Assembly: GCA_023374025.1 (NCBI GenBank) | Contig: SIJG01000026.1 | Coordinates: 172,584 to 236,583 of the forward strand | Length of the DNA stretch: 64,000 nucleotides | Reading direction: 5' to 3' | DNA from: Heterodera schachtii | Lineage: Eukaryota > Nematoda > Chromadorea > Rhabditida > Heteroderidae | Shown: positions 21,300-35,013 of the stretch, one piece after another | How positions within the stretch are numbered: the first letter of the stretch is position 1 | Layout: every line of letters starts with the position of its first letter | Position numbers and translations under genes: made by a program | Notes under the pieces: generated by a model | What the model was told of the DNA's origin: nothing | The model's database searches: none | What the model saw: only the letters and a program-made list of their open reading frames with translations

Positions 21300-24200
21300 C
21301 AATATTTTTGTCGGAACATATTTAAAAAACGCTAATTATGAGAAATTCACCAAATGAAGAAACAAACCAACGAAACGAAAATATTTGTATTCGAACGAAA
21401 GAATCAACAAATAAAAGTGACAGAGAAATAAATGAGCATCAAATTCGTTTCCAATTAGTGAAATCGACCATCTTCCAATTTCATTAATTCACTTCCGCAC
21501 AATTAGACGATATTTTCACAAAAAATCACTCATCCGCGATCACTGGGCCCGGGAGTCGCCGAGAATGCTTTTTCGTTGCTTGGACCCGCTTTTTCTTTTT
21601 ACTGACGGTGGGACAATGGCCTAATTTAAGTGAAATTTCAATTATTTTATTAAAATAAATTTTCATCCTTATTCATCACCCGAGTACATAAAAATTGCGA
21701 TAGTATATAAAATTTACACACAAATAAATTAAATAAAAAAAAATTTATTATAAACAAAACATAAATAAATTTTTATTGAATTAACCTTGGAAATTTAATA
21801 TCAAAGAAGATCTTCGCGATAAAAATAAAAATTCAAAAATAACTTGATTTACTAAAATAATTATCTATAATTAATATTGGAAATTACTAAAATTAAATTA
21901 TTAAGAAATCTAGGTGCTAAGATTAAAAAAAGGGACTTTTCTGCATGCATGTTAACGTAAGAAACAACAAAAATATAAAAGTTCTTTAATTAGACAAAAG
22001 CATAATAAGTGAAAAAATCGCAAAAATTTTAATTAATAAGAAAACATTATCAAAATCAAATAATGAAGCAAAGTAATAAATAAATCTAATTTATTTTTTA
22101 TTTAGCTTGTCCAAAAAAATTGATTAAAAACAGGAAGCAAATGAAATCTCGAATACTGCGTCTTTTGGCATGAAGAAAAGATTTATTTAAATTGCAACTG
22201 AAGAGAATAAATAAGAATTAAATATCTATAAAAATAAAAACAATATTAGTTTCTCTTAGAATTAAACTAATTTATAAATCAAAAACCAAAGTGGACAAAG
22301 GACTTGCTCAAGAAAAAACCTCTCATTACCAGCAAGAAAAAATATTTTACAAAGGAAAAAAGCTTACATCTTCTTTAACACTTACTTGTTATAAAACAAT
22401 ATTATAAATTTTAAATAATTAAATTCTTTAGTTTTGAATAGTTAAATAATACATAGAACATAAAAATGATGATGCTTTGAAGAATTTTGTAAATATTAAA
22501 AGAAATGAATGCATTTAAAGCAAAAGGAATAGACTCAGAAAATTCGGAAACTAAAATCCAAAATATATTATTTAATGGCTTATTACTAAATAATCGTGAT
22601 AATTAATTATTGAAAAACTATATATAATACATAAAAGAATTGACATACCAACAAATTTTTTTATTACTGAAAATTTTTTTTTGAATAATATTAATGTTTT
22701 AATTTTTTTATTGAGAAAAAAAAATTTTTAATTATAGTGATAAGAAACAATGGTAACATGAGATATTCGTCAAATAAGCGCCAATTATCAAAAGCCGAAA
22801 TTAAAATATGAAATAATATTTAAAAAACTTTTCATGAAATTTGATAATAAATTTTAAAAAAAAATTAACATATAGGATTATTAAAAATCAAAGATATAAA
22901 GTATTTCATGAATTAAAATTATCAAATAAAATGCCAAAGAAATAATAAAAATGATTATAATATTAAGAAAGCTATCTGCAAATTAAAAATAAAATAGAAT
23001 TGGTAAAAAACTGAATATCTAATATTATTTATAGTAATTTTTAAAAATATTAATTTTCTATACGTATCAAGTTAAACAAAACTTTTTGTAATTTCATTTT
23101 GAAAATTCAAATTTAAATTTAATAAAATTATTTTCAATCAATATATGATTAAGATATTTGTTTGAGTTGGCTTAGAATTCATTATCATTATAGATTACAT
23201 TATAACATTGTTTTAATAAATTTATCTCTTGTAACTTTGTGATATCAAATTGATTTTTTAGTTCTATTTCCTTCTTTTTTTTATGTATATCATTACATTT
23301 TTGCTTTATCTAGTAATTATCTATATTTAATTGGTTTTTGATTTTTATGTCACAAAGCCTAAAATCATCACAATAGACATAATGATATATAATAAAAAAG
23401 TTTCACAAGTTAAAAAAGTTATAACGATAAAACATAAAATATTTTAATTAAAAAGAGACCACGATAGTTTGATGATAATTTATATTGATACTATAACTAA
23501 AATGAAAACCCAAAAATTAAAAATTAGAAAATAAAAGAAAAAACTTAAACAGATAAAATATAAGAAATTTAATATAAATATTATCAAGTACGAATTTAAT
23601 ATTTATTAAGAAAATAAAACTATTCCAAACAAGTTGAATGTATTTAAATGTTCAGCGAAAAGATTTTTAATAAAGTTAAAGCTAGGTATATATATTAAAT
23701 ATTTTATTTCAAGAAACTACATATCAAAAATATCTTACCGAATAATTAATTAAGGAAATTGAAATACAATAATCTAAAGGTAAATAAATTTTATAAATAA
23801 TAGCATTGAAAATAAAAAGAAGAAAGTTTATATTTTAATCAAATTTAAATAACGAATTAAAAATAATCACGGGTAATTCAACCAAAAGCTTAAAATTATA
23901 ATTGAATTAATTTTTAAAAATTTTTTCTTCTTTCATTAAAATTTATTGAATTGAAACTAAAATTCTGTATACCGCTAAATATTTAATCAAATTAAAAATT
24001 TTTACCCATTAAAACATTAATCGGACAAATAAGTAACTAGTCACTATTATTAAAACTTTAAATGGTGTAATTATAAAGAGAATTTAAAATTCTACTAAAA
24101 TAGTAATTAAAATTAAAAATAATTTCAATTATAAAATATAAAATGAAATCAAGCAACCATAATCAAATAAAAGGAAATAAATGATAATTAAATAAACGGG

Positions 24201-25253
24201 CGTTTCATTTGCTTTAGATTTTTTAATAGAGTTTTTTGGGAAAATCTCTTAAATATTTCCACATAAACTTATTATTATTATTATCTTACTTTTCGTTTGA
24301 GAACAAATTGCTAAAATTAAACAAATATTCTTAAAGCTTATTAAAAGTAAACATTTTTAATAATTTTATTAACAAGAATACCTATTCTGAATAGAAACCT
24401 AAGAAAATGACTATATACGGAATGCTACCTGAAAGAGTCTATTTTTAAAGAGATTTGTTAAGACTAAAAGAATATAATTTAAATTAAAACATAAAAAAGG
24501 AAACAAAAAATATTTGTTATTAAATAAAATGAATAAATCCCCAAAGTTTACTATACATTTGAATTAAAAATCAATATCCATTAAAAATAATGAAGTTCAT
24601 TAAATATTTCGATAATTTAAATAAGTTAACAAACCTTTTCGCGCTTCATATTCAAACAAATTAATTAAAAAATTATTTTCAAATATTTCAAAGCACAGCG
24701 GTCACCTTCACAGTTCACGATCTCTCTTTCAGAGGGAACTACTAAATTATACAGTAATTAAAATTTTCACATAATAATAAACTCCAAAATTTTTCAATGA
24801 AACAACAATAGTTAATATTAAAAAAATATATTTGAATTGTAATAAATTATATTCATGTCTATATGTTAAATTAATTTTAGATAAATATACTAAAAAGAAA
24901 AAGAAAAATATTTAGTGTTTAATGCAATTAAATTTTAAATAATGAGCAAAAAAATAAAAATACAAAGTTATGAAATTATATTTAAATACAAGGGATGAAT
25001 GAATTTTAATAGTTTTGAAAATCAATATAACGATGAAATTATATAAAAAACAAATAATAATTTTAAAAAAATTAGCAAATCAACAATAAATACAATTTTC
25101 TGAAATTATATCAAACTATAGGAAAGAATAAATTCAATAATTTTTGAATAAGCAATATTCTTAATAAATCATATAAAACATATAATAAATATAATCTATG
25201 TTCTTCAAATGAAGTACGTAAATTTAAAAAAGTATTTTTTAAATAAATAATAC
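21300..25253. other. AT-rich desert, A-rich on plus
   Basis: About 4 kb. A short GC-richer patch at 21535-21615 (TGGGCCCGGGAGTCGCC) is unexplained. From 21620 onward the plus strand is strongly A-rich. No gene could be supported. Confidence 0.5.
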
Positions 25254-25261
25254 ATTGAAAC

Positions 25262-25451
25262 TAGAGATCGGTATTTTGGAAAAAGCCTGTACCTGTACCT
25301 GTATTTCCAAATTGGCCTGTACCTGTATTTTCTGTAGAAAAGTACAGGAAAATATAGATACAGGAAAAATACAGGTTGACGAAAAACGGCCTGTACCTGA
25401 GCCTGATCCAGGAAAAATACGGGCCTGGATCCAGGTCCAGGCCGATCTCTA
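25262..25451. mobile_element. hAT-like foldback MITE (CCTGTACCTG word)
   Basis: A 190-bp element with TAGAGATCGG / CCGATCTCTA ends and perfect 8-bp duplications ATTGAAAC (25254-25261, 25452-25459). The interior is made of CCTGTACCTGTATTT on the left and TACAGG, CCAGGAAAAATAC on the right, so it folds on itself. A 65-codon frame across it is a by-product. Confidence 0.88.
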
Positions 25452-25589
25452 ATTGAAACTATAATGCATAAGCGCTTTTAAGCTAACAATGAATTATTAG
25501 TATGTTAAATTTAAAATATATTTTGTTCTATAATGAGCATATTCATTTTATAAATTCAAAATAAATGCATCATATAAATATTAAAATAA

Positions 25590-25670
25590 ATATTAAAATA
25601 AGATAATAAAGAATTAATTTATACCTATTAAAAAATATTAAAATAAGATAATAAAGAATTAATTTATACC
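25590..25670 (+). repeat. Local 45-bp-period duplication
   Basis: ATATTAAAATAAGATAATAA and the following 16 bases occur identically at 25590-25625 and 25635-25670. Confidence 0.8.
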
Positions 25671-28600
25671 ATAACAAAAAATAATCTTCTTAATATATTG
25701 GTGACTATCCTTTTTGCATTACGATTAAATAGTTAATTTTTAAAATAATAAAATAATTTAATTATCTATAATATTTTATAAATCACATAGAAAAAAGAAC
25801 AACTTTTATTTCATAATTAAAAAATAATTAACAAATTGCTTTAAATATAATAAATTTGAACAATAAAATAAGCTAAAATGGAAAAAAAGATCATGAAATA
25901 AAATTAGAAAGTAATAATAAATATCTCAATGAATTTTTATTATTTCACATTTAATAAAATTAGGTTTTTAAAACAGTGGATTCACTAAAGAATTAATATT
26001 AATTAAATTTCATTCATTCACTTTTTAAAAAAAATTTAATAACATTTTTGATTAAAAGTCGATTTATTTTAATGTTAATCAGAAAGACAAATGGATAAGA
26101 ATTTAATATAAATAATTAATATTAAGAAATTTTTTCTACAAAAAATTATATAGTCAATAATAAAGTATGTGAAGGACAACACTCTCTGCTCTTTTCGGTA
26201 GTTCTGAGCCGTTGGACCGTTTTGAATTGAACATATAGGTATTTTTATAAGTTAATGTAACAAAAGAAAATTTTTAATAAAATTTTACTAAAGCATCAAT
26301 AATAGATTAAAATGTATTAATTTTATAAATTAAAAGCAATTTTTGTTAGCAAAATAATATCGCAAATAGTAATTTTATATAAAAAGTGAAAGTGTAACAA
26401 GTGTAGCATCATATAAAAGTAAGTAAATAATAATAAAACTGCCTGCCTACTTAATATTCATGAATTCTGTGTTATATTATATTACGCATTATTATGAAAA
26501 AGTGCACATTAAGGTTATAAAATAACAAAATAGTCTAAAAAAGTATATCAGTTTTGAATTAAAAAGAAAATGTCTCAATGAAAATTGGACATTACTGAAC
26601 CTAATAAAAGGAGGAAAACCAAATATATAAAATCAAACCAAAAATTTAAAAGAAACATAAAAAAATGCAGAAATTAAGAAAATTATTACTAATTTATAAA
26701 ACAAAACAATTGGTTTTTTAATAATAAGACAAAAGCATGAAAATAAAAAACTAAATAACACAAAATGTAATGCTTAACCGATCGATTTACAATAGACTTA
26801 GTCGATTAAAGTAAACTTGGAATTGAAAGGAGTAAAAGATAATTAATTTCCTAAGTAAGGCAATACGAGTAAAATACATTTGGCCTTTCTCTAGTAGAGT
26901 ATGGATATTAAGATTGTGAAAAAAATGAATAGTTGAGATAATGTGTGTGACATAAAAATGAAAATTTAAGCAAATTATAATTTAATTTTTCACATATTCT
27001 AATTTTGGCATCCCGTTATAAAAGAGTTCAGTTAATCTACAAAGAAATAAATATAAAAAGAAACAATTTTTTATTTTATCGAAAAAACAGCAAAATAATA
27101 TAATGTGATTTCACCAAATTTCCTTTTCAGTGAGGGAAAAATGAATTTGTTAGCCTCTACAATTTATACGAACATTTTTAGAAAAATACAGAATAAAAAA
27201 TTAAAGGTAATATTGTTTAGTTCAAAATTTCTATTGTTACATTTTTCATTAAGTACAAATAGTCAATGTTGTGAATTTTAAATATTTAATGTTTGATAAA
27301 CAAATGACGCGAAGTGTGCAATTTCCTACCCATTTGTCTTGATGGATTCATATAGTCAATTTATTTTGATGTATTTCGGTATTAATTTTATTTTTATTGA
27401 TTTATTTTAATCACCTTTTCTTGCTTTTTTCTTAGTAAACGAATTTCATTTTGTTGGAAAAATAATAAATTTCTGAATTGAAAATATTTTATATTACTAG
27501 TAATTTTTTTACAACGAATGTTCATTAAACGAAAGCCTTATAAATTTCTATAAATACATAAAAAATATACAAAAAAATGTATTAAATTAGAATATATTAA
27601 AAAAATATTAATTAATATTCTAATAAAAAAATTTACAGCAGAGAGTCGGATGTATCAGAGTGCTTAAAGAGTATAAAATAATAAATTGAAGTTTTAAAAT
27701 AGCAAATTAGAATTAGATTGTATTAGTTATAATTTATTTCATACAAAAAATTGACTAAATAAAGAATATTTGAAAATTTTGTATTATGTGTAATAAAAAA
27801 GAAAATAATACAATCTAAAATTGGATTAATCATCCTTAAGGTCGGCTTCAACGCATGCATGCATAACTGTCAAGTGAAAGAATTTATATTAAAGCGTCGA
27901 TGATAGTTAAAAAATTAAACTGGAACTCATATAAATATAAAGTCAAACATTTAGGTTTTACACCATGAAATTAATAAATTAAAATATGCAGAAAAGAAAA
28001 TTTTACTTAATGTGTTTTACTAATAAGAAACTAATAAATTATTACAATACAAATATAATTAAGTTAAAATGACACGAAAACAAATAAAATAATATTTAAA
28101 GTATTTTTATATCTAACCTATTATTCTTATTTATTAATAAATTCTTCTTCTGAATAAAAATTATTAATGGAATATAAAGTAAGAAAAGCTGCTTTATTAT
28201 AGAAAAATGTTCATAAATGAGAAATTATTATGACTTAGAACGCACAATTTGCCCAGATAATTTTTATATTTTCGTTAATATCCTAAACTACAATTTAAAA
28301 AGCGGGGGGGGGGGGGGGTCAAAAAATAAATCTAATTCATTACTAGCTACACCTACGGCGCTACGGCTCAAGTTTTAACTGCCTAATTTATTTAAAATGC
28401 ATCCTTATAAATATTTATTAATCAAACATAAAGAAAAATTAAAAGTTTAGCGGAAAAATTGTAAAATTGTGAAAATTTTTATATTTGAATTTTTAATTTT
28501 ATCTCTTTCTCTAAAAGAGAGGACAGAATAAAGTACTATTTAAAATCGAAAAACAAATTTCAAACTATCAAACATTTAATTAATAAAATGAAATTAGTGA

Positions 28601-29867
28601 AAATATCATGAGCCTAATTAATGATAAATAAAAATTAATATTTAAAAAAATTTTTAATTGAATTTCGGTTACTTATTTCTGAAATATCCTTGTAAAAATT
28701 ATGAAGCCTCAGAATATTTATTGATTTTATGGAATAAATCTAAATAATATGAATAATCAATTTTATAAAGAATCTGCAAAATCCTAATGGAGATCATTAA
28801 TTGTTAAAGTTTAATATTGCAAAAGATAAAAAAAGTGAAGAACCGAAGGTCAAATAAACCTTACAGCCCTGCCAAGGAAATTTAATGAATTAATTAAAAA
28901 AAAATAAAGAAATAATTATAATTGATCCTTAATAATTCTAAAAATAATATATCAATTAATATTAACGAAATTATTTTAATACGACTAATAATATATATAT
29001 TAATTTAAAACTCAAAATCAAAAACTAATCAAACAATTAAAATAAAACTCAGAGATTGAAAAGAAACGATTTTACAATAAGTTGTGAGATTTCAAAAGAG
29101 CGTGAAAATTAACAAAATAAACGAGGAATTTTAGTCAGAAAATAGTAATTATTAAAACCAAAATTTAATGATATAATTTCTAGAAATGTTCAAACGATGA
29201 CACAAAAGAAATTTTGAAAATTTAAATTAGGTTGAATTGAAAATGCTAAAATAACAATGACATTAATTATTAAAAAAATAAAATCAATTAAAAAAAATAT
29301 ATAATATTATTTGGTTGCATTTTAAATGATTATAATTTTTAGAATTAAAAAGTAAGCAAATGAATCTTAATGATTAGTGAATGTTGAAATATTTAATATT
29401 CTACATTCAGAAAAAAATAGACTAAATGTTTTTTAATTGAATCTTTAATAGTAATAAATTTTAAATTGCGACTTTTGTGTTTTCGCCAAATATAATGATT
29501 TTTATTGATTTTAAAGGAGGAAATATATTTTCATCAATATTTGATATATTATTACAGAATCTCCATTCGATAAGAATTGTAGAATTCGAAATAAGAATAA
29601 AAAATGCAAAAAGAATATTTAAATTATTATTATTACCGAAAAAAGAACCTTGGAGTTTCAGGTTGAGAAGCAAAATGAAATGACATTTTAATCCTATCAT
29701 TAGTAATTTTTCATATTATTAAAAAAACCGAATAAAATAAATGTTAATTTTAATTAATTATTTATAAATGTTAATTTAATAATATTTTGTAATTATTTAA
29801 TTTTAAACTTTTGGAACGATTATTTAAGCGAGAAAAAAATATATTCAATAAAAGAGCTTTAAAAATG
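25671..29867. other. AT-rich desert, A-rich on plus
   Basis: About 4.2 kb with no supportable gene. It contains a run of 15 G at 28304-28318 followed by a small GC-richer patch (CTACGGCGCTACGG) near 28350-28372. Several 60-80 codon frames show only AT-driven Ile, Asn, Lys and Phe. Confidence 0.5.
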
Positions 29868-29869
29868 TA

Positions 29870-30757
29870 CTTAGGGTGTAACATAAGTTCTGTCGGCCTT
29901 CATTTTTTTGAGAAAATTTATTTTTTTAATTTTAAAAAAACATAAGCATGATTCAAAATAATTACCATTATTATCGATAACATATTGCCATTATTCAGGC
30001 ATGAGATCAATCCCAATGGAAAAGTATTTAAGGAGTTAGAGTTGATAAAGTAAAAATGGTCATTTTCGAGGTAGGTATTTTTGGTGGCTGATTTAAAGAA
30101 AATGAAAATAGATACAGATACAGAGAAAACGTAACTAAATAGAGCAAAGTTAGGACTATAAAAATATAATAAAGAAAAATTTTAATACCTAATAAATGAA
30201 TTATTGGAGGGCCGAGTCTGAAAGTGGCCTCCAAAAACGGCATTTTTCAAAACCATCAAATAACAAAATGTTTTAAAAGTGGTTTTGGGAATTCCGAATT
30301 TAATTAAACTGGGTAAATTGACTACGCTGAGTCCAAATCAGGCCTTAGATTTGAGCTATGGATTCTCAATGAGACTGTACAGCTTTAACTTCATGCATGG
30401 AGTTGAAGCAGTACAAGCTCAGGTTGAAAAGATAGGTCAGATTTAAGGCCAAATTCGGATTCTACTGGTCTAATTTGTACAGAAAACCTTCTTTTTTGTT
30501 ATATCAGGTTTGGTTTTTGACCATAAAAAATTCGGGAAAAATTAGTGGGCCAATTTCCAATTTTGGCATGGTTGGGAAAAAAGACTGAAAAAACTGATGA
30601 AGCAAAGAAAAAGTGAAACGATAGAAAGATATAAAAGAGGACACTATAACGAACAAAATAAAAAAAGAATTATTAAAATAAGTGCAGAAATTACAGAGTT
30701 ATGAATATTTGAATTTTAAAATATTTAAGACCGACAGAACTTATGTTACACCCTAAG
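29870..30757. mobile_element. Mariner-like MITE, 888 bp
   Basis: Perfect 27-bp terminal inverted repeats begin CTTAGGGTGTAACATAAGTT and end TGTCGG. A TA dinucleotide flanks each side (29868-29869, 30758-30759). The TIR resembles mariner termini in general form. The interior contains an imperfect inverted motif around 30375-30425 and no transposase-like frame; the 71-codon minus frame at 30028-30243 has no DD34D-type motif. Confidence 0.8.
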
Positions 30758-30770
30758 TAATAGTATTATT

Positions 30771-31339
30771 GGGTGCTAGGTCGAATCGAAAATAGTCTCA
30801 GTGTGGGCAAACCGAAAATGTCTCACAATCAGTAGGGGCGAACCGAAAATAGTCTCAGTGTCAATAAAACATTTAAATGTAATTATTTTAAAGTAATTTT
30901 TTAATTTGAATATTAATTACAATTTAAAAATTTTAAAAAACAATAATGTAATTTCGAGGTTCAACTTTTCTTCAATGTTTTTTCTTAAAATATTCTACTC
31001 AAAATAAATGCTAGATTTTGTTCCATAAATAAGGCACAATAAGTAAGCTTACTTGCCACTTAATTTGTGGATTCAAGATTTGAAATTAAAATTTTCGTTT
31101 CAATGTAATTTTTTTTTGGTCGGAGGTGGAAAGTTTTTATTTTAGTTTATTTTTTAAATAATTGTCTAATTAAAATTATTTTTTTCGAGACCGAATTGAA
31201 TTGTAAATTAAATTAAATATTTTTATTGACACTGAGACTATTTTCGGTTCGCCCACACTGAGATAATTTTTCGGTTCGCTCCTACTGAGACATTTTCGGT
31301 TCGCCCACACTGAGACTATTTTCGGTTCGTCTCACCACG
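30771..31339. mobile_element. hAT-like MITE (CGGTTCGCCC word)
   Basis: A 569-bp element only 13 bp from the mariner-like MITE. Its two roughly 100-bp arms are inverted repeats built from AACCGAAAATAGTCTCAGTG and TGGGCGAACCGAAAATG. The octamer GTATTATT flanks both sides (30763-30770, 31340-31347). The extreme tips (GGGTGCTAGG and CACCACG) match less well than the arms. The middle is AT-rich and non-coding. Confidence 0.75.
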
Positions 31340-34300
31340 GTATTATTGTATGTTAAATAATTAATTGTTGATGAATTATAAATAAATCTAATAATATTGT
31401 ATGTTAAATAATTAATTAATTGATGAATGAACAAATTATCCCATTTAAAAAAAAAATTGAAAAAGCCAATTAAAAACCAATTTAAAATAAGAAATTAGTT
31501 ATATGCTATAATATAATTGACGTAAAATATATAGATCTAAGAATAATCTTCAAACTCAATAGCTTAAGATAAATAAGTGCAAGGGAAAAAACACACGCAA
31601 ATTAAATATTAAACTAAAAAAATAACAAATTCTATGCAAAGCCCAACGAACCGCCAGAAAACTATCTTCTAGCCTTGAACAAGAAAAATAAATATTGAAG
31701 AATAATTTAAAAAAATGTAAAAATCATTAAAAACCCTAAATAAAAATTTTAATAAAAAAGTTAAAAAGGATAAAATTCCAGAAATAATAATTCTAATTTT
31801 TGTATAATTATTCTATTAATGAAAAAATTAAAAACGTAAAAATCTAATTGGAAAAAAAGTAACAAATCCGATTTGAAATAATGATTATTTATCAAAAAAT
31901 TGATAGCTTTAAAATAGAACCCACCTAATAAAAAAAACAATAAATGATTATATAATTCACTGTTAAAGACCAAAAATTTTACGCCATGTGTAATAGATAT
32001 AGAACACACTAAAATTTGCGATGATACTTTGCCCTTTTTGGCAACAATGTTTACCGATGGGATACAATAAGAAAAAATATAAATTTTTATACAATTTAAA
32101 AAAGAAACACAAAATAAATTATACATTTAAATAATGTAATAATTGATGAACATTTTTAATACTAGTAAAAATAAATACTCGCAAAATTTTTTTAAAAATG
32201 ATAAATATTGTGCAAAATTATCTCATTTGATATATTCATTTTGTTATATATTTCTTCATCCTTACATAAATTTTATGTTCAATTTAGTTTTTTACTCTTT
32301 ACTAATAATTTATTTATATATTAAATAAATTATGTATATTTTCAGTATATTTGCTTTTAAATTAATGTATTATTGTTGTGCTCGAGTGTTTATAAAGTAA
32401 TTTTAATATTATCAATAACACCCTTTTTTGATTTTTAGGAATCAGTCAGTTCTTAATTTGTTTTTATGTTTAATAATTTTTTGTTACATTTGTTAGTTGT
32501 ATAATTAAAGTATTTTATTTTAATATATAGTATATGTATTTATAAAAAAATCATTAAACTTTTTTTTATTGTAAAACTCGAATACTGGTACTGAATAAAT
32601 TTTAGCTTTTAAATTCTCGAAATATGAATTGAAAACGTAATTCATCCATTAAACTTTTACACAATAGAGCCATTCTTTTACGTAAAATGTTTTCAAAATT
32701 TACTAATCATTTCATGGTTTCTTTTTGTTTTTCAGTTATTTATAGCTTTTTTCTTATTCATTGTAGTTCTTTTTAGCATCTGAATTGTTTTTATGCATAT
32801 TTTTGAAAATATTTTATAGATCAAATTACATTAACTTAGTTTTTTATAAATATTCTGTTTTTATTTTTCAAGCTCACTTTTATATACGACGGTTTAATTG
32901 GAAAATCATTTTCATTCAATTATTAAATTTTTAATATAATTTGTTACATATTTTCATGTTTATTATCGTGTCATATGTACATTTTCTTGGGATTTTTTTC
33001 GAAAATAATAATATAACCATTTTTCATTCTTACATTTTTCAGTACTGATTTTGTATTATTTTTATATTCTTAAAATATATATTATGTATTAATTATTTAA
33101 TTTCTTGCATCGTAATTAGAGAAAATAATTTGGTTTGAATGTGCATACCTATACTGTATCATTATGATTACAAGTAAAAATGTATTTTGTTTGAATTTTT
33201 ATTACAATTTAAATTATTTTATTGTTTGGTCTATATTTTCTTATTTTCACTGCAATTTATTTTCATTTGCAATAATTTTTTATCATTTAACAAGCATATG
33301 TAGTAAACCACTTTTTTATATCAATTCTTTTTGTATAAGATTTTTCAATTTTTTTTCTTGTACTTAGTGTTTAAATGATGTTACAAGTTAGACCTCTTTT
33401 AATTATTAGCAAAAGTTATTTACTTTAAAAGTAATGAAATAAACCATTCACAAAAATACATATATTCACTTTTTTAAATATATTAATAATAAGATTAATT
33501 TATTTTTCGTTAGAAGCGACCAAAATAATATTCAAGTAGTTAATTTTTTTAATTTATTATATATCCGATTGCATAAAATTTGTTAGAAAAAATAAGTAAA
33601 TGTCTAAAATTATTTTTCTTTTTTTGATGCAAATAATATTCACCTAAAAATGAAAAGAATATTGTTGTATTGGGTAAATAAATATCTTCACTTTAAATTT
33701 TGATCGCTTTCAATCCAAAATTTATTATTTTGAGATTATTATCCACTTAAATGCTAGATTTATCTTTTTTTACATTTATTTAAATTTTAAATTATTCAAT
33801 TGATGTCATATGAGTATAGTTACTTTTTAAAAAACGATAATTTATTTTTAAATATTATTGGTTTTGCTTTATAATAATACATAAATTTTAAATTATAATT
33901 ACGATGCGATAAATTAATAAGTTTTCAGCTTCGGTAGAAGTCAGTTATATATTGAAATTAAGAAAAGGAGATAAATTTGATTTATGTAGCCGCCATGAGT
34001 TTTAAAATATTGCATTGAATTTATGAATAAAATTAATTAATATAAAATTTTTAATATTTTAGTTTTAAATTTACAGACTTTCGGTTTTTATCTTCATTTT
34101 CAAACTTTTATTTTGTACAGGGCCTAACTTGCTTGATTAAACCAGTGTTATTATATTATTTTTTATATTTTATTTTCTTAAATTTTTTAAATATGCATTT
34201 AAAAATGGTGGCAATATTTTGCTATTTTGTCCTGTAAATTATAATGAAAGCAAAACAAAAATTATCAATAACATTTATCATTATTATTAATTTTAGCATT

Positions 34301-34414
34301 TATTTTTTTAAATTCTGTTGTATATTCTATTTCCATGTTGGTATTTTTAATTTCGCAATATTGCATATTTCTAAAATTATTAATTGTTTTTGGGTGACAG
34401 CTCCTCTTTGAAGT

Positions 34415-34455
34415 GTGCCACACGGTTTTACCGCGCGAAACCGTGCCTGTGGCAC
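34415..34455. repeat. GC-rich bulged hairpin
   Basis: GTGCCACA (34415-34422) pairs with TGTGGCAC (34448-34455). CGGTTT (34423-34428) pairs with AAACCG (34438-34443), leaving a 4-base bulge. It lies in AT desert. Downstream, GGACAATTCGACA-like phrases recur at 34518, 34550 and 34560. Confidence 0.65.
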
Positions 34456-34960
34456 GGGTTTAGGTGGTAGGGACAGAGAGTGAGTGGGGTGGGCGGCTCC
34501 CAAACAATCCGAAAGTTGGACAATTCGACAATGAGGAGTGAGGACAATTTGACAAAAGTGGACAATTCGACAGTAAACATAAGTTTTAAAAAATAATTTG
34601 TTGGCATATGAACGGACAATAAAAATATATTCGAGTCAAATTAATTGTGAAATTTTTTCTATTACATTTTATATATTTAGCTGAACTTATCTATGTGATT
34701 TTATAAATTTTACCATGCTTAATTTCATTTATTAACTCTTCTTATAGTTTCAAAAGCATTTTTTCGAATTGTATCTACATGAAATAATTTTATTTGAATC
34801 ATTAATTTTGTTTTGGTATAGAAATTCTTTTTAAAAACCAATTATCAAAATAAACCATTTGATGAAAATTTAATCTTTTTTTATTTTTTGTTTTTCAAAT
34901 CCTATATTTTTTAATTGATAATTAGCGTTAGATTTATAATTTTTAAGTAAACGTCTTTTT

Positions 34961-35013
34961 ACACGAGAGATCTTGCCGACAATGATCTATGGCGAGGCGC
35001 CATTATCTCTTGT
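34961..35013. repeat. Compound hairpin, possible small RNA
   Basis: An outer stem ACGAGAGAT with ATCTCTTGT encloses a perfect inner hairpin ATGGCG-AGG-CGCCAT (34989-35003). A T-run (CTTTTT) follows shortly after. The patch is GC-rich within AT desert. No RNA family was recognised. Confidence 0.35.

Noticed and set aside
31761..32126. 121-codon minus-strand frame
   Set aside because: It is T-rich, hydrophobic and motif-free. Stop codons are rarer on the T-rich strand, so this length is plausible by chance.
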